Shown here: positions 1 through 9,307 of the stretch, piece by piece
How the letters are laid out: every line of letters begins with the position of its first letter
Numbering within the stretch: position 1 is the first letter of the stretch
Assembly: GCF_902459465.1 (NCBI RefSeq)
Contig: NC_047068.1
Coordinates: 17,445,195 to 17,509,194 of the forward strand
Direction: 5' to 3'
Source of the DNA: Asterias rubens
Taxonomy: Eukaryota > Echinodermata > Asteroidea > Forcipulatida > Asteriidae
DNA length: 64,000 nucleotides
The notes under the pieces: model-generated
Database searches by the model: none
Told to the model about the DNA's origin: nothing
Seen by the model: the letters and a program-made list of their open reading frames with translations, nothing else
Position numbers and translations under genes: made by a program

Positions 1-91
1 ATATGTTCATTCGTTGAAAGCTGGAATGTTCCATTCAACTCGGCTCCGCCTCGTTGAATAGAACATTCCATCTTTCAACTTATGAACATAT
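1..91. repeat. Foldback (hairpin) element, left end cut by window
   Basis: Two arms of about 39 bp, starting atatgttcat and ending atgaacatat, are reverse complements with about four mismatches. They flank a short GC-rich loop, cggctccgcctcg. This is a typical foldback transposon remnant. The left side may continue outside the window. Confidence 0.7.
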
Positions 92-227
92 TCGCACCAT
101 TGCACTCATAAACATTTATTATGTGTATAATATTGATCAGAAAAACTTGAAATATATCACGAGGACAATTGTTACAACAGATTCTTTTTGATTGATCATA
201 AGTTCAGAAATGGTGCATTTAAAAATT

Positions 228-487
228 TTTAAAGGGGCTGTGTCGTCATTACTAAAGCAGGCCTGTGGCTGTACATATATATGTACATGGAATTATGAAT
301 TCTCACTCGGTATGCATTTCGCACACATGCTTAGCAAAATTGAGCACGAGAACAGTAACAAATACCAGTATGCATGTGACATGGTATAATGCTCGATAAC
401 CTTTTTCTGCTAAGCATAATATTTTTGTGCTTACCTACTTCTTGAAATTGGACCCTGCTTTGATCATGGCAACACAGCCCCTTTAAA
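228..487. mobile_element. MITE with TTTAAAGGGGCTGTG termini
   Basis: The left end reads tttaaaggggctgtgtcg and the right end is its imperfect reverse complement, cacagcccctttaaa. The match continues inward to a shared AAAGCAGG. The element is 260 bp with no coding capacity, so it is a non-autonomous DNA transposon. Its inner part (gctaagcataat, cttgaaattggacc) resembles a second inverted-repeat family seen near 54.3 kb. It directly abuts the next MITE. Confidence 0.7.
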
Positions 488-488
488 G

Positions 489-716
489 GGTGCATTCGTT
501 TAGCTTCCCTGGGTCAACCCGGCGTTCAAACAGCTTTGGCAGGGCTCACCCGGGTAAGCCCCCGTTGCCCTGCTTGTGGAGTGGGTCACTTGGGGGTGAC
601 CTGAGGAGCATGCCATCACCACGAGAGGGCGAGTGTGATCGTTCGATTAGCTCTTGTCAGGGGCTAACCCGAGTGAGCACCGTTGGGTCGACCCAAGGAA
701 GCTAATCGAATGCACC
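489..716. mobile_element. MITE family GGTGCATTCG, copy 1
   Basis: Terminal inverted repeats ggtgcattcgtttagcttcc and its near reverse complement bound a GC-rich 228-bp element. The inside contains short repeated pieces of the type cccgggtgagccc. A second copy of the same family lies at 55,287-55,539. No target duplication is clear at this copy. Confidence 0.7.
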
Positions 717-1684
717 TATAGTTTCCATCATGGATAAAGACCATATCTTTGGTTTGGCCTTACATTGATATAGAAAATAGATGTTTTGTGATTTTTTTTT
801 TAAATCGTTACTATTTTCATTTTAAAATTATGTGCATTGTAATTTGCATTGCCCGAAAAGAATAATATTGTTGGTTTTCCTTCCACCAATTTCATTACTT
901 GTCATCATTTCTTTTGATCATTATTTAACATAATTTGTTCGTTCATTCAGACAGAATCAGACAGAATCAGAAATATTAAAATTACATTAAAAACTATTAA
1001 CAAGCTGCCATCATTAGGGTACCTAGGTGCTGGGTTGATGAGCGACTTGACGGGTGACTTGCGGGATAGAGATGCAGTCCATTCTCGCAGGTTCTGTTGC
1101 TATGCAGTTGTTAGTTGCTAGGCAGTTGTTATGGTGGGCGGGGCTTGTGGGCGGGGCTTTCTGAGTCAGTCCACGTCTTCCACGTCTTCCACATCTTCAC
1201 CCTTTAATGCTGACCTGGTGACACACCCTGTCAAAGGCAAAGAAAATCAACACAAATGTTAGCCTCGACTGCATTTTATGAAACTTTGCTACAGACGATT
1301 CTTGCACAGACGCCGTGTTCCCTCTATAATTTAGTCACTGGAAAAAAAATAGTTGCCAGGATACTTGTCTTTCCCACCTCAGTATGGCTAGATTGGTTTG
1401 ATTGGGTGACATAGAAAAGAATGATGTAACTAGCATGGGCTTTGTAAAAAAACAAAAAACACTTTTATTAGAACTTTTTTTTTCAGTCACCACCAATCAT
1501 GTGTTATACTTTTGCAGATACTATGATTGTTGTAAAAATATTTGAATTGAATCGGGCAGATTATTGGTGTTACCAAAATTCAACTGTAGATCAAATCATC
1601 AGATCTAATCACATAATATTGTGGATGGAATAATTCTTCTGCAGAATGAATTGTTCCATTAATGTATAATTGTTTTCTTTGCAG
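717..1684. other. Non-coding stretch, probably intron of a + strand gene
   Basis: No convincing exon is visible. It ends in a strong + strand splice acceptor (a pyrimidine tract then ttctttgcag). An 11-bp direct repeat, cagacagaatc, occurs twice near 949-970. Confidence 0.4.
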
Positions 1685-1810
1685 CTCAATGAAACTTTGC
1701 CAGCTGGATGGAAAGATCTTAAAGACAAATTAGCAAATGACCTATTTGTTCATGCTATTGTGTTACAACAGGAGTCTGGTGACTTCATTTACATGAAGTG
1801 GATCCACTAA
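1685..1810 (+). CDS. Terminal coding exon of an unidentified + strand gene
   Basis: After a strong acceptor (ttgttttctttgcag) an open frame of 41 codons runs to a TAA stop at 1808-1810. It begins LNETLPAGWKDL, contains DLFVHAIVLQQESGD and ends FIYMKWIH. Exon length (126 nt), frame and acceptor agree, and the peptide reads like a folded domain end. I do not recognise the family. Upstream exons were not found, so they either lie before the window or are too short to see. The stop is only 34 bp from the stop of the zinc-finger gene on the other strand, so the two transcripts must overlap in their 3' UTRs if both are expressed. Confidence 0.55.
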   Translation, partial: LNETLPAGWKDLKDKLANDLFVHAIVLQQESGDFIYMKWIH

Positions 1811-1844
1811 CTATCCACTAAATCCACACACCTCAGATACTAAC

Positions 1845-4800
1845 CTATTTATGGCGTTTCATGTGGTCAACCAGAAGTGGCATGCTGTTGAAGTAAGTTG
1901 AGCAGACTCCACACTTGAGTAAATCCTGTTCTCCTTCAGTGGATTCTTGTGTTTCTTCACCAGTCGCTTCTTTTTTCAGCTGGTTGCAATAATAAGCCGC
2001 ATGTATCTGAAGGTTATATACTGTGCCAAAACTAAGACTGCAACTCTCACAGGGGTAAGGCTTATAATGACTCTGCTTAAGCTGTGTCAAGTTGGCTCTC
2101 TCCACGTTTGTATTGCGGCCGTCACTTCTGCACAAACTCTCCTCTGTTTCACTCACCTTGCGATGAACAGGAATGTCGTTGGAGTGACTTTGTTCATGTG
2201 CTAAAATATAATTCTTCATGAAAAACTTTCCACAAATTCTGCAGGCACGGATTCTCTCAGGACCAGGTACTTCTTGTAGGTGAGCGGGATTGCTCCTAGT
2301 AGGAGAAAATTCTTCATGGAAATCTTTACTGCCACTGGGTACAACTGGGAACTCTTCATCACTCCTTTGTGACTGGTGGCTTTTGACGGTTGGCTTGAAG
2401 ACACTTTTGGTTTGGGGGATGTTCTTATTTGAAGTTTGTTCATGGATTTTATATGAGAAGACAGAACCACAACTTGGGCAAGCACGCTTTTGTTTATTCT
2501 TTTTTTCTGGCATAGACTTCGTGCTCCAAACATGAGCACAGACTTCACATTTGAATCGTTCACTTACAACTCTTGGTCTTGGCCCATTCTCTGCAAATGT
2601 TTCTGGGTGTGTACTCCCAAAACCAGACCTAAATACCTCTTGATTATGATTTTCAGGGTTGTGTGCAAACGTAATACCTTCTGGAAATTGTTGGTGTTGT
2701 TTAAAGGATTCCAATGACTGTCTGTTGTGTTGGGTGCCACCAAAACGAGGAGCATTGTTTTGCTGTGGTTTTTGGTTGGCTTTACGTTTCACCATGTTGT
2801 TGCCCGACGGTTTCCGAATGCATTTGTTTTTGTCCATTCTCTGCGTCTGTTTAGATGGTTTGGATTGATGTACTGCTGTTTCTTCTTTACCTCTGGGTAC
2901 ATCAATACATCCAAGACTAAATTTCTTGGTTTTCTCATGGCGTTCCAGTCCACGTCGATCCAGGAACACCTTGCTACAGTTACGACACTTAAACCGCGCA
3001 TTGGACGACTGTTGTCGGTTGGCAGCGGCAGATGGTGCAATCTGTTTTAACTGAACAGATGTCTTTGTCGGATGGTGTTTGGTCTGATGCCTTCTAAGAT
3101 TCGTTTTGTTCGAATATGACTTCCCACAATAGCATGAGTGTTCATGTAGTTTTGTGTCTCCAAGCCCGGTATGTATTTTCTCACGAGTCTCCAAGCTTGT
3201 CTTTGTCGAATGTTGTTGAGTCTGATGCCTTCTAAGGTTCGCTCTATTTGAATATGATTTCCCACAATAGCATGAGTGTAGTTTTGTGTCTCCACGCCCG
3301 GTATGTATTTTCTCATGAGTCCTCAAGCTTACTAAACTAGTGAAGAAGACACTGCAAAAGTGGCACTGTAGAGCGGTGCATCTCCGCTCATGCAGCATAT
3401 GGGATTTCTTAAGGGTGAACTTCTTATCACACTTGTTACAACTGAATGATCCTTTAGCATTATTATCTGAATGCATTGGATCAGGCTTCAGGGGTGGTGC
3501 TTGAAGAACATCAATACCATCAACATCTATGTCTTCTTCAGAATCATGCCTTGTTTGTGTTGGTTTTCCAGAACTCTTGGGGCTTTTTGCTGCTTGGGGT
3601 GATCTAATAGTTTTGCCAGGTTCCGGACCTAACTGATGTTTGTGATGCTTCGAGTAGCGTCGATGCCTATTGAGTTCGTACTTCAGCTTAAAGGCTTTGC
3701 CACACTCACATTTGTATTGTTTCTCCGAGGAATGCGTAACCTCATGTCTCTCTAGCTCATATGGAAAACGAAACAACTTATCACAAAAGTTGCACTTCAC
3801 CTTTTTCTGTATTAGGTATCGGATGTCTGAAGAGCCATGGCTTTTACGCTTGTGCATCTGTAGGGCTTGAAGCATAACAAACTTCCTGTTACACTTGTTG
3901 CACTTAAATGACTTGTCATTGTGGTTTTGCTTGTGCTGTTTGAGTGGAGTCCTGTTTGCAAAGATATTGTTGCTAATCTTGTTTGGGGATTTCTGAATCA
4001 TTGCCGACTTGCTTTGTGCTTCCTCAGAACCTTTAGCAGTTGCATTGTGAGTGGCACTTAGTCCTGGCACGGTTTCCTTAGGTTTTACTGTTCTCTTTGC
4101 TCCTGTAGGTTTTGTCTTGAGAATACTGCAGCTCTTACACTTAATGTTTGCATGCTCAATACCCTGACGTACAAATCTGTTGAACTTTTCACCGCAAACT
4201 TTACAATTCAATGTGACACTCTTAAAAACCACAGGTTTGCTATTACAACTGTGCTTTTGGATGTCAATTTGGTGCTCAGACTCTTTATCACGTTTGTACG
4301 GTAGACAACCTTTTTGATGGAGTGCACAGTCAAGACTGTGCAAAGCGAGGAGTTCCTTTGATGTGAAGTCTTTCCCACAACGCTTGCACTTCCATTTACG
4401 GGGATTTGAAACCCTCCGCTTGAGACCCGCTTGCTTGTTGAGATTTCCCATTGGTGTTACTATCTTGGGCTTTGCTTTTGTTCTTCTGGGACAATGTTTG
4501 AGCTCATGGACTCTGATGTCACGTGGATACTTAAAAGATTTTCCACACGCCTCACAGCTGAATGGCCTTGCATCACTGTGGCTTCTCAAATGGTCTTTAA
4601 ATCGAATAATATAAGAGAATTGGCCGTTACAAACTTCGCACTTGAATTCCTTTGGTTGTACAAATTCTTTGATGGCACTGTTTGGATCATTTGTTCTATT
4701 GCACAGAAAGGCCTTATGGAATTCCAAGCCAGCTTTATGAGTGTAACGTTTATCACACGAGTCGCACTTCACTGGGGCTTCATCAAAGTGGTCGGCTACG

Positions 4801-7800
4801 TGGTCTTTGTAGTTTTCAATCAAGGCGAATCTTTCACCACAAACATCACATCTTAGCTTTTTTGCTGTCTCCTGTTTATCTTTTACTGTCTCCTGTTCAT
4901 TGGCACTTGCAGGGTTACAACTCTTTGAGACTTTCAAATGTTCTGTAAAGTGAAATTTGTGCTTGTAGGTTTTTCCGCAAGTTGTGCATCGATGACTCTC
5001 ATCCTTGGCATGAACCCACTTCTTGTGGAGATTTAAACCATACTCGTGAGGGAATGCCCTGCTACATTCATCACATTTGAACATCGCATGAGCTTCTTTT
5101 TTTATGGGTTTGGTTGACGGTTCCTGTTTAATAACAACAGGTTTCGGACTCTTCTGTTTTTGCTGTTCTTGATTTTGCACAGACTTTTCAAGTGGCTGGT
5201 TCCTTTGAGGCACTTCCTCATTGTGTTTAACCATGTGTCGGTCGAACAAGCTCTGCGATGCAAAGCTCTTGTCACAAACATCACAAATGAAGATTATAAA
5301 TTTTTCAATACGGACTTGCAACTTCTTTTTCTCTATTTCACTGATGAGAAGATCTACCTTTGGACTTGGCTTTGCATCATTTGATGTGTCACTCATCTGA
5401 GATGACTCAGGATCTGCAGAGACTTCTTGCGGACAGTCAAGACTTTCAGCACATGACATCTCAACCAGCATCGACCCACCTTCGCCAGATGTTGCATCAT
5501 CTACACCCGTTAACCCCTCATTTACAGGTTGTTCATTAGAGGTCTTGTTTTGGTCGAGAGCTTGCTTAGATGTTTTTGAGAGCATACTAGACTTCAGACC
5601 GATATTGCAGATTTTCTTGTGTCTTGTGAGTTTTTCAAACTCAGCAAACCTCTTGTTGCACACCTGACAGATGTGAGGCTTGCTGCCTGTGTGGAGTAAC
5701 ATGTGCTTCCTCAATTGCTTTGTGGTCTTGAAACACTCATGACAGAATCTACACATGTAGGCTTTCAATGAGATGTGTTTAAGGCTGTGACTCTGCAGCT
5801 GATGTGTGGTGCTGAAACTCTCGTTGCAGACTTCGCAAGTGTAGCCACTTGAACATTTTCTCAGTTTGTGTCTACGTAGTGCAGCATCCACCGTGAACGT
5901 CTCCTCGCAAATACTACACATATAAGGCCTTTCTTTGTGCATCTGTTTGTGCTTTTTCATGCTGTAAAAGGTCTTGAAAGAACTGCTGCAAATTCCACAA
6001 TTGTAGCCGTTACTCCGACCAGATGATGTTCCTAGCTTTGCCTTGTCATGAGTTTGAAGATGCAGACTCAGTTTAGTGAGATTGCTGTAGCTTTGCTGGC
6101 AAAATCTACATGAATGAGGCTTCTTTTTAGGTGTACTTTTGTGAGATAGTTTATGCTTCTTGAGATGTGCAGCTTGTTTGTAGGACTTGTTGCACACATC
6201 ACAATCATGATGCTTTTCTACAGTCTTATGACTTCTCTTATGTCGGTTCCATTCAACTCTGGTCTTAAACTTCTTATTGCATTTGTCACAGATGAGAGAT
6301 TCTTCTTCATGATGTCTGCAGTGGTTTCTGAGTGCCTCTTGTCTTCTAAATGTTTTCCTGCAAATATCACAAGAAAACGGTCTGTCTTTATGGACTTGCT
6401 TGTGTCTGCTAAGAAGGTAGTATGACTTGAAGGATGTCCCACACTTAGCGCAGTGGTAACTCTTATTCTTGTGCGTTGCCATGTGCCACTGCAGACTTCT
6501 TAGACTGGTGCAGACCTTGCTACACCTACTACAGATTAATGGTTTCTTTTCTGCATGGTTGGCTTCATGTTCAAGAAGCTCCTGTTTGCATGGAAACACG
6601 TCCTTACAATGTCTGCAAACATATCTGATCTCCTGGTTGACTTTCTTAGATGATTCCTGAGCTTTACATGGGTGTGAAATCGTCTGATGATTCAACAAGC
6701 TACTTCTTGTACTAAAAGCCGCAACGCAAACATCACAACTGAAGCATTTATCATGATCAGTGGAGTGCAACTGTCTGTGATGTTGTAGATCATCTGTAGT
6801 CCAGAAGGCTTTACCACAAACCTCACATTTACTGAAATTGACAGAATGGAGAAGTTTGTGAGATGAAAGTTTGTTTGGATCAGAGAACCCCTCACCACAG
6901 ATCATGCAGTTGAACTGCTCTTCCTGGGAAGAGGAGTGGGAAGATCTGTCCTCACTGGGTGAAGCACTGATGGATGTCGCAGACTGAGTGTTGATGGATG
7001 TCTCAGACTCTGTGTTGATGAGTGTCTCTGACTGAGTGTTGATGACTGTTTCCAACTGAGTGTTGATGGATGAATCGAACTGAGTGTTGATGGATGTCTC
7101 AGACTCTGTGTTGATGAGTGTCTCTGACTGAGTGTTGATGGATGTCTCAGACTGAGTGTTGATGGATGTGTCTGGTCGAGTGTGGATGGATGTCTCAGAC
7201 TGAGTGTTTATGAGTGTCTCAGACTCAGATTTCATGGATTTCTCGGACTGAGTGTTAATGGATGTCTCTGATTGAGCGTTAGTGGATGTCTCAGCCTCAG
7301 CGTTGATGGATGTCTCAGACTGAGTGTTGATGGATGTCTCTGGGTAAGTGTTAGTGGATGTCTCAGTCTCAGTGTTGATGGATGTCTCAGACTGAGTGTT
7401 AATGGATTTCTCAGACTCAGTGTTGATGGATGTCTCTGGCTGAGTGTTGTCGGATGTGTCTGGCTGAGTGTTGATGGATGTCTCGGACTGAGTGTTGATG
7501 GATGTCTCATACTTAGTCACTTGTATGTCAGTTGGATCAAAACCGCTGTCTCCCACTGCTTTTGAATGATCAATACTGGTGTCGTCTGTGTTTAATGAAT
7601 CCAGCCGTCCCTCAAGTGCAACGAGACCCTCATCATTAGTCTCCAGTGCAGATGTGAGGCCATCCTCGACTTCACTTGTACCACTTCCTTCACGTGATTT
7701 TGTCAAATTGTTGCTGACCTCTAGTGAAATCATTTCATCAACACTGCCTCCTGATCCAGATATGGTACAATCTCTTTCTCTAGGTGTAATCGGCAGATCA

Positions 7801-8657
7801 TTGATTTCAGATGCATCATTAGGACCATCCTTAACTTCGGGTAGAACCAGGAAGTGATTGCTGTGTTTAGATGCATCGTTCGAATCATCAGTAACTTCAG
7901 GTAGAACTACCAAGTGATCGCCCTGTTCAGATGCTTCATTCAATTCAACAGTAACTTTGGGTAGAACTACGAAGTGATCACTATGTTCAGATGCATCATA
8001 CGAACCATCGCTAACTTCAGGTTGAACATTCAAGTGATCGCCCGGTTCAAATTCAACATCTAACAAATTGTTAACTTCAGGTAGAACTAGCAAGTGATCA
8101 CCATGTTCAGATGCATCAGCTAAACCATCCTTCACTTCAGGCAGAACTAAATAATGATCCCTGATCTCCCACCCATTGTAATCGCTATCTTCAGGTAGAA
8201 CTTTTAATTGATTCCCGAGTTCAGATGCAGTATCCAAACTATCGTTAAATTCTGGTAGATCCATCAAATCATTGCTGACTTCCGATTCAATCATTACATC
8301 ATCTCTGTCTAACGACGAAGAAACAATTACACCATCTTTGTCTAACGACGAAGACACACAACCATCAGTAGCTTCTGGTAACACCCCAAGATGATTGCCC
8401 CCTTCTGTTGCATCTTTAACCAACCATTTGTCGCCAGCTTCAGGTTCAATCAGCATGCTACCACTCCTCTCCTCTATCGGCAAAACACACCTGCCATCAA
8501 CCACCACTGAACCCTCATCTCGGATCTCAGGTGAAATCCTGAAACCATTTTCATTGACATCAAGTTTATTAGATGAACTCCCACGGTCTCCCTCTGCAAC
8601 AAGTAAGCCCTTGCTACCTTTAAACTCTTTCGAGACGTAACCGTTCAGCTCCGACAT
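1845..8657 (-). CDS. Giant C2H2 zinc-finger protein (about 35 fingers) with N-terminal peptide repeats
   Basis: One uninterrupted exon codes for about 2,270 aa from ATG 8657 to the stop at 1845-1847. The frame stays open to 8762, but a textbook acceptor (pyrimidine tract then ttgttgtttcag) ends at 8713, so coding upstream of 8712 is probably intron. The first in-exon Met is at 8657 (MSELNG). Residues about 148-285 hold seven copies of a 20-aa repeat (GDHLxVLPEVxDxxxDASEH). Residues 383-566 hold 23 copies of an 8-aa repeat (SETSINTQ). From about residue 582 to the C-terminus there are about 35 zinc fingers of the CxxC-x12-HxxxH/C type, several ending in Cys instead of the last His. Three fingers have CxC spacing (YKCECGKAF, HSCYCGKSY twice). 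TGEKP-type linkers are almost absent, unlike KRAB-type arrays. By family this is a nuclear nucleic-acid-binding protein; target and orthologue are unknown to me. Confidence 0.85.
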   Translation of the reverse strand: MSELNGYVSKEFKGSKGLLVAEGDRGSSSNKLDVNENGFRISPEIRDEGSVVVDGRCVLPIEERSGSMLIEPEAGDKWLVKDATEGGNHLGVLPEATDGCVSSSLDKDGVIVSSSLDRDDVMIESEVSNDLMDLPEFNDSLDTASELGNQLKVLPEDSDYNGWEIRDHYLVLPEVKDGLADASEHGDHLLVLPEVNNLLDVEFEPGDHLNVQPEVSDGSYDASEHSDHFVVLPKVTVELNEASEQGDHLVVLPEVTDDSNDASKHSNHFLVLPEVKDGPNDASEINDLPITPRERDCTISGSGGSVDEMISLEVSNNLTKSREGSGTSEVEDGLTSALETNDEGLVALEGRLDSLNTDDTSIDHSKAVGDSGFDPTDIQVTKYETSINTQSETSINTQPDTSDNTQPETSINTESEKSINTQSETSINTETETSTNTYPETSINTQSETSINAEAETSTNAQSETSINTQSEKSMKSESETLINTQSETSIHTRPDTSINTQSETSINTQSETLINTESETSINTQFDSSINTQLETVINTQSETLINTESETSINTQSATSISASPSEDRSSHSSSQEEQFNCMICGEGFSDPNKLSSHKLLHSVNFSKCEVCGKAFWTTDDLQHHRQLHSTDHDKCFSCDVCVAAFSTRSSLLNHQTISHPCKAQESSKKVNQEIRYVCRHCKDVFPCKQELLEHEANHAEKKPLICSRCSKVCTSLRSLQWHMATHKNKSYHCAKCGTSFKSYYLLSRHKQVHKDRPFSCDICRKTFRRQEALRNHCRHHEEESLICDKCNKKFKTRVEWNRHKRSHKTVEKHHDCDVCNKSYKQAAHLKKHKLSHKSTPKKKPHSCRFCQQSYSNLTKLSLHLQTHDKAKLGTSSGRSNGYNCGICSSSFKTFYSMKKHKQMHKERPYMCSICEETFTVDAALRRHKLRKCSSGYTCEVCNESFSTTHQLQSHSLKHISLKAYMCRFCHECFKTTKQLRKHMLLHTGSKPHICQVCNKRFAEFEKLTRHKKICNIGLKSSMLSKTSKQALDQNKTSNEQPVNEGLTGVDDATSGEGGSMLVEMSCAESLDCPQEVSADPESSQMSDTSNDAKPSPKVDLLISEIEKKKLQVRIEKFIIFICDVCDKSFASQSLFDRHMVKHNEEVPQRNQPLEKSVQNQEQQKQKSPKPVVIKQEPSTKPIKKEAHAMFKCDECSRAFPHEYGLNLHKKWVHAKDESHRCTTCGKTYKHKFHFTEHLKVSKSCNPASANEQETVKDKQETAKKLRCDVCGERFALIENYKDHVADHFDEAPVKCDSCDKRYTHKAGLEFHKAFLCNRTNDPNSAIKEFVQPKEFKCEVCNGQFSYIIRFKDHLRSHSDARPFSCEACGKSFKYPRDIRVHELKHCPRRTKAKPKIVTPMGNLNKQAGLKRRVSNPRKWKCKRCGKDFTSKELLALHSLDCALHQKGCLPYKRDKESEHQIDIQKHSCNSKPVVFKSVTLNCKVCGEKFNRFVRQGIEHANIKCKSCSILKTKPTGAKRTVKPKETVPGLSATHNATAKGSEEAQSKSAMIQKSPNKISNNIFANRTPLKQHKQNHNDKSFKCNKCNRKFVMLQALQMHKRKSHGSSDIRYLIQKKVKCNFCDKLFRFPYELERHEVTHSSEKQYKCECGKAFKLKYELNRHRRYSKHHKHQLGPEPGKTIRSPQAAKSPKSSGKPTQTRHDSEEDIDVDGIDVLQAPPLKPDPMHSDNNAKGSFSCNKCDKKFTLKKSHMLHERRCTALQCHFCSVFFTSLVSLRTHEKIHTGRGDTKLHSCYCGKSYSNRANLRRHQTQQHSTKTSLETREKIHTGLGDTKLHEHSCYCGKSYSNKTNLRRHQTKHHPTKTSVQLKQIAPSAAANRQQSSNARFKCRNCSKVFLDRRGLERHEKTKKFSLGCIDVPRGKEETAVHQSKPSKQTQRMDKNKCIRKPSGNNMVKRKANQKPQQNNAPRFGGTQHNRQSLESFKQHQQFPEGITFAHNPENHNQEVFRSGFGSTHPETFAENGPRPRVVSERFKCEVCAHVWSTKSMPEKKNKQKRACPSCGSVFSYKIHEQTSNKNIPQTKSVFKPTVKSHQSQRSDEEFPVVPSGSKDFHEEFSPTRSNPAHLQEVPGPERIRACRICGKFFMKNYILAHEQSHSNDIPVHRKVSETEESLCRSDGRNTNVERANLTQLKQSHYKPYPCESCSLSFGTVYNLQIHAAYYCNQLKKEATGEETQESTEGEQDLLKCGVCSTYFNSMPLLVDHMKRHK
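6960..7511 (-). repeat. 24-bp coding minisatellite, 23 copies
   Basis: Exactly 552 bp = 23 x 24 bp, each unit encoding an octapeptide close to SETSINTQ. Copies vary by single codons (SETLINTE, PDTSINTQ, SEKSMKSE), but the unit length never breaks frame. The repeat also leaves other frames open, which explains overlapping spurious ORFs on both strands. It is Ser/Thr/Asn/Gln-rich and therefore predicted disordered. Confidence 0.9.
7803..8216 (-). repeat. 60-bp coding repeat (20-aa units), about seven copies
   Basis: Units follow GDHLLVLPEV plus ten acidic or variable residues ending DASEH. A more degenerate earlier unit (GNHLGVLPEA) lies near 8,340-8,400. Conserved positions are the His-Leu-x-Val-Leu-Pro-Glu core. 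The repeat is more diverged than the 24-bp one, so it is probably older. Confidence 0.85.
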
Positions 8658-9194
8658 ATCCAGTTTAGTGTTCCTCTCCACAGATGCGGCACTTATCTTG
8701 TCACTCAACACACTGAAACAACAAGAGAACAAGAAAGAAAAAAAGTCAAATAATTTTGTCAAGCAAAGAAGGCAATAAAGGTAGATTGGTTTTTGTCACC
8801 CTAATGTTGATTTACAGGCAAAATTATCAAGAAAGATACAATGAGGTCACATGTAAAAGTTCTAGCTGAACTCAGTGTGAACTGGCTTAGAAAACAGCAA
8901 CAAATTATCACCATATTTTCACACGTACATGTATGCACTCCTTCCGGCAAGGTGACACCGGCATGATCACATCTCTAACCGCAGCAATTGCGAACAAAAA
9001 CAAACAATCTATTCATGCATGAATCGTTTTTCAGATTCAAATGGTTTGGGGTGAAACAATTTATATCCAAACCACATTACTTTGAAATGTATTTTTTTTT
9101 CCCATGAGGAGCAGCGCACAGATTATGATATTAAAAAGCTGACGACATCCGGACAATGAATGAAACCAAGTAATCTGAGCATCATTGAGCTTAC

Positions 9195-9307
9195 CTTTAA
9201 TCTACAGATAGCCTGCTGTAAGTGTCACCATAGGTTTTTCTTTGTGGAGGTTTAAGATGGAATGTCTACATTGAACTCGAAAGAGATGTTCATACAAAAA
9301 TCTGTAC
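9195..9307 (-). other. Possible 5' UTR exon of the zinc-finger gene
   Basis: On the minus strand an acceptor (gttgattgttcacag) at 9308-9309 and a donor (AAAG/gtaagc) at 9195 define a 113-nt exon. Its ATGs run quickly into stops, so it would be untranslated. It would splice to the acceptor at 8713. A further possible donor, gtaagt at 11,468, could end a still more upstream exon. Prediction from splice signals only. Confidence 0.35.

Noticed and set aside
7232-7565. Overlapping frames on + and - over the zinc-finger gene repeats
   Set aside because: Shadows of the 24-bp coding minisatellite; the zinc-finger frame continues on both sides.
8658-8762. Starting the zinc-finger protein at the farthest upstream ATG (8,762)
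   Set aside because: The pyrimidine tract and AG at 8,713 form a strong acceptor, so the upstream 18 or so codons (MTKLFDFFSFLFSCC) are intron translation.
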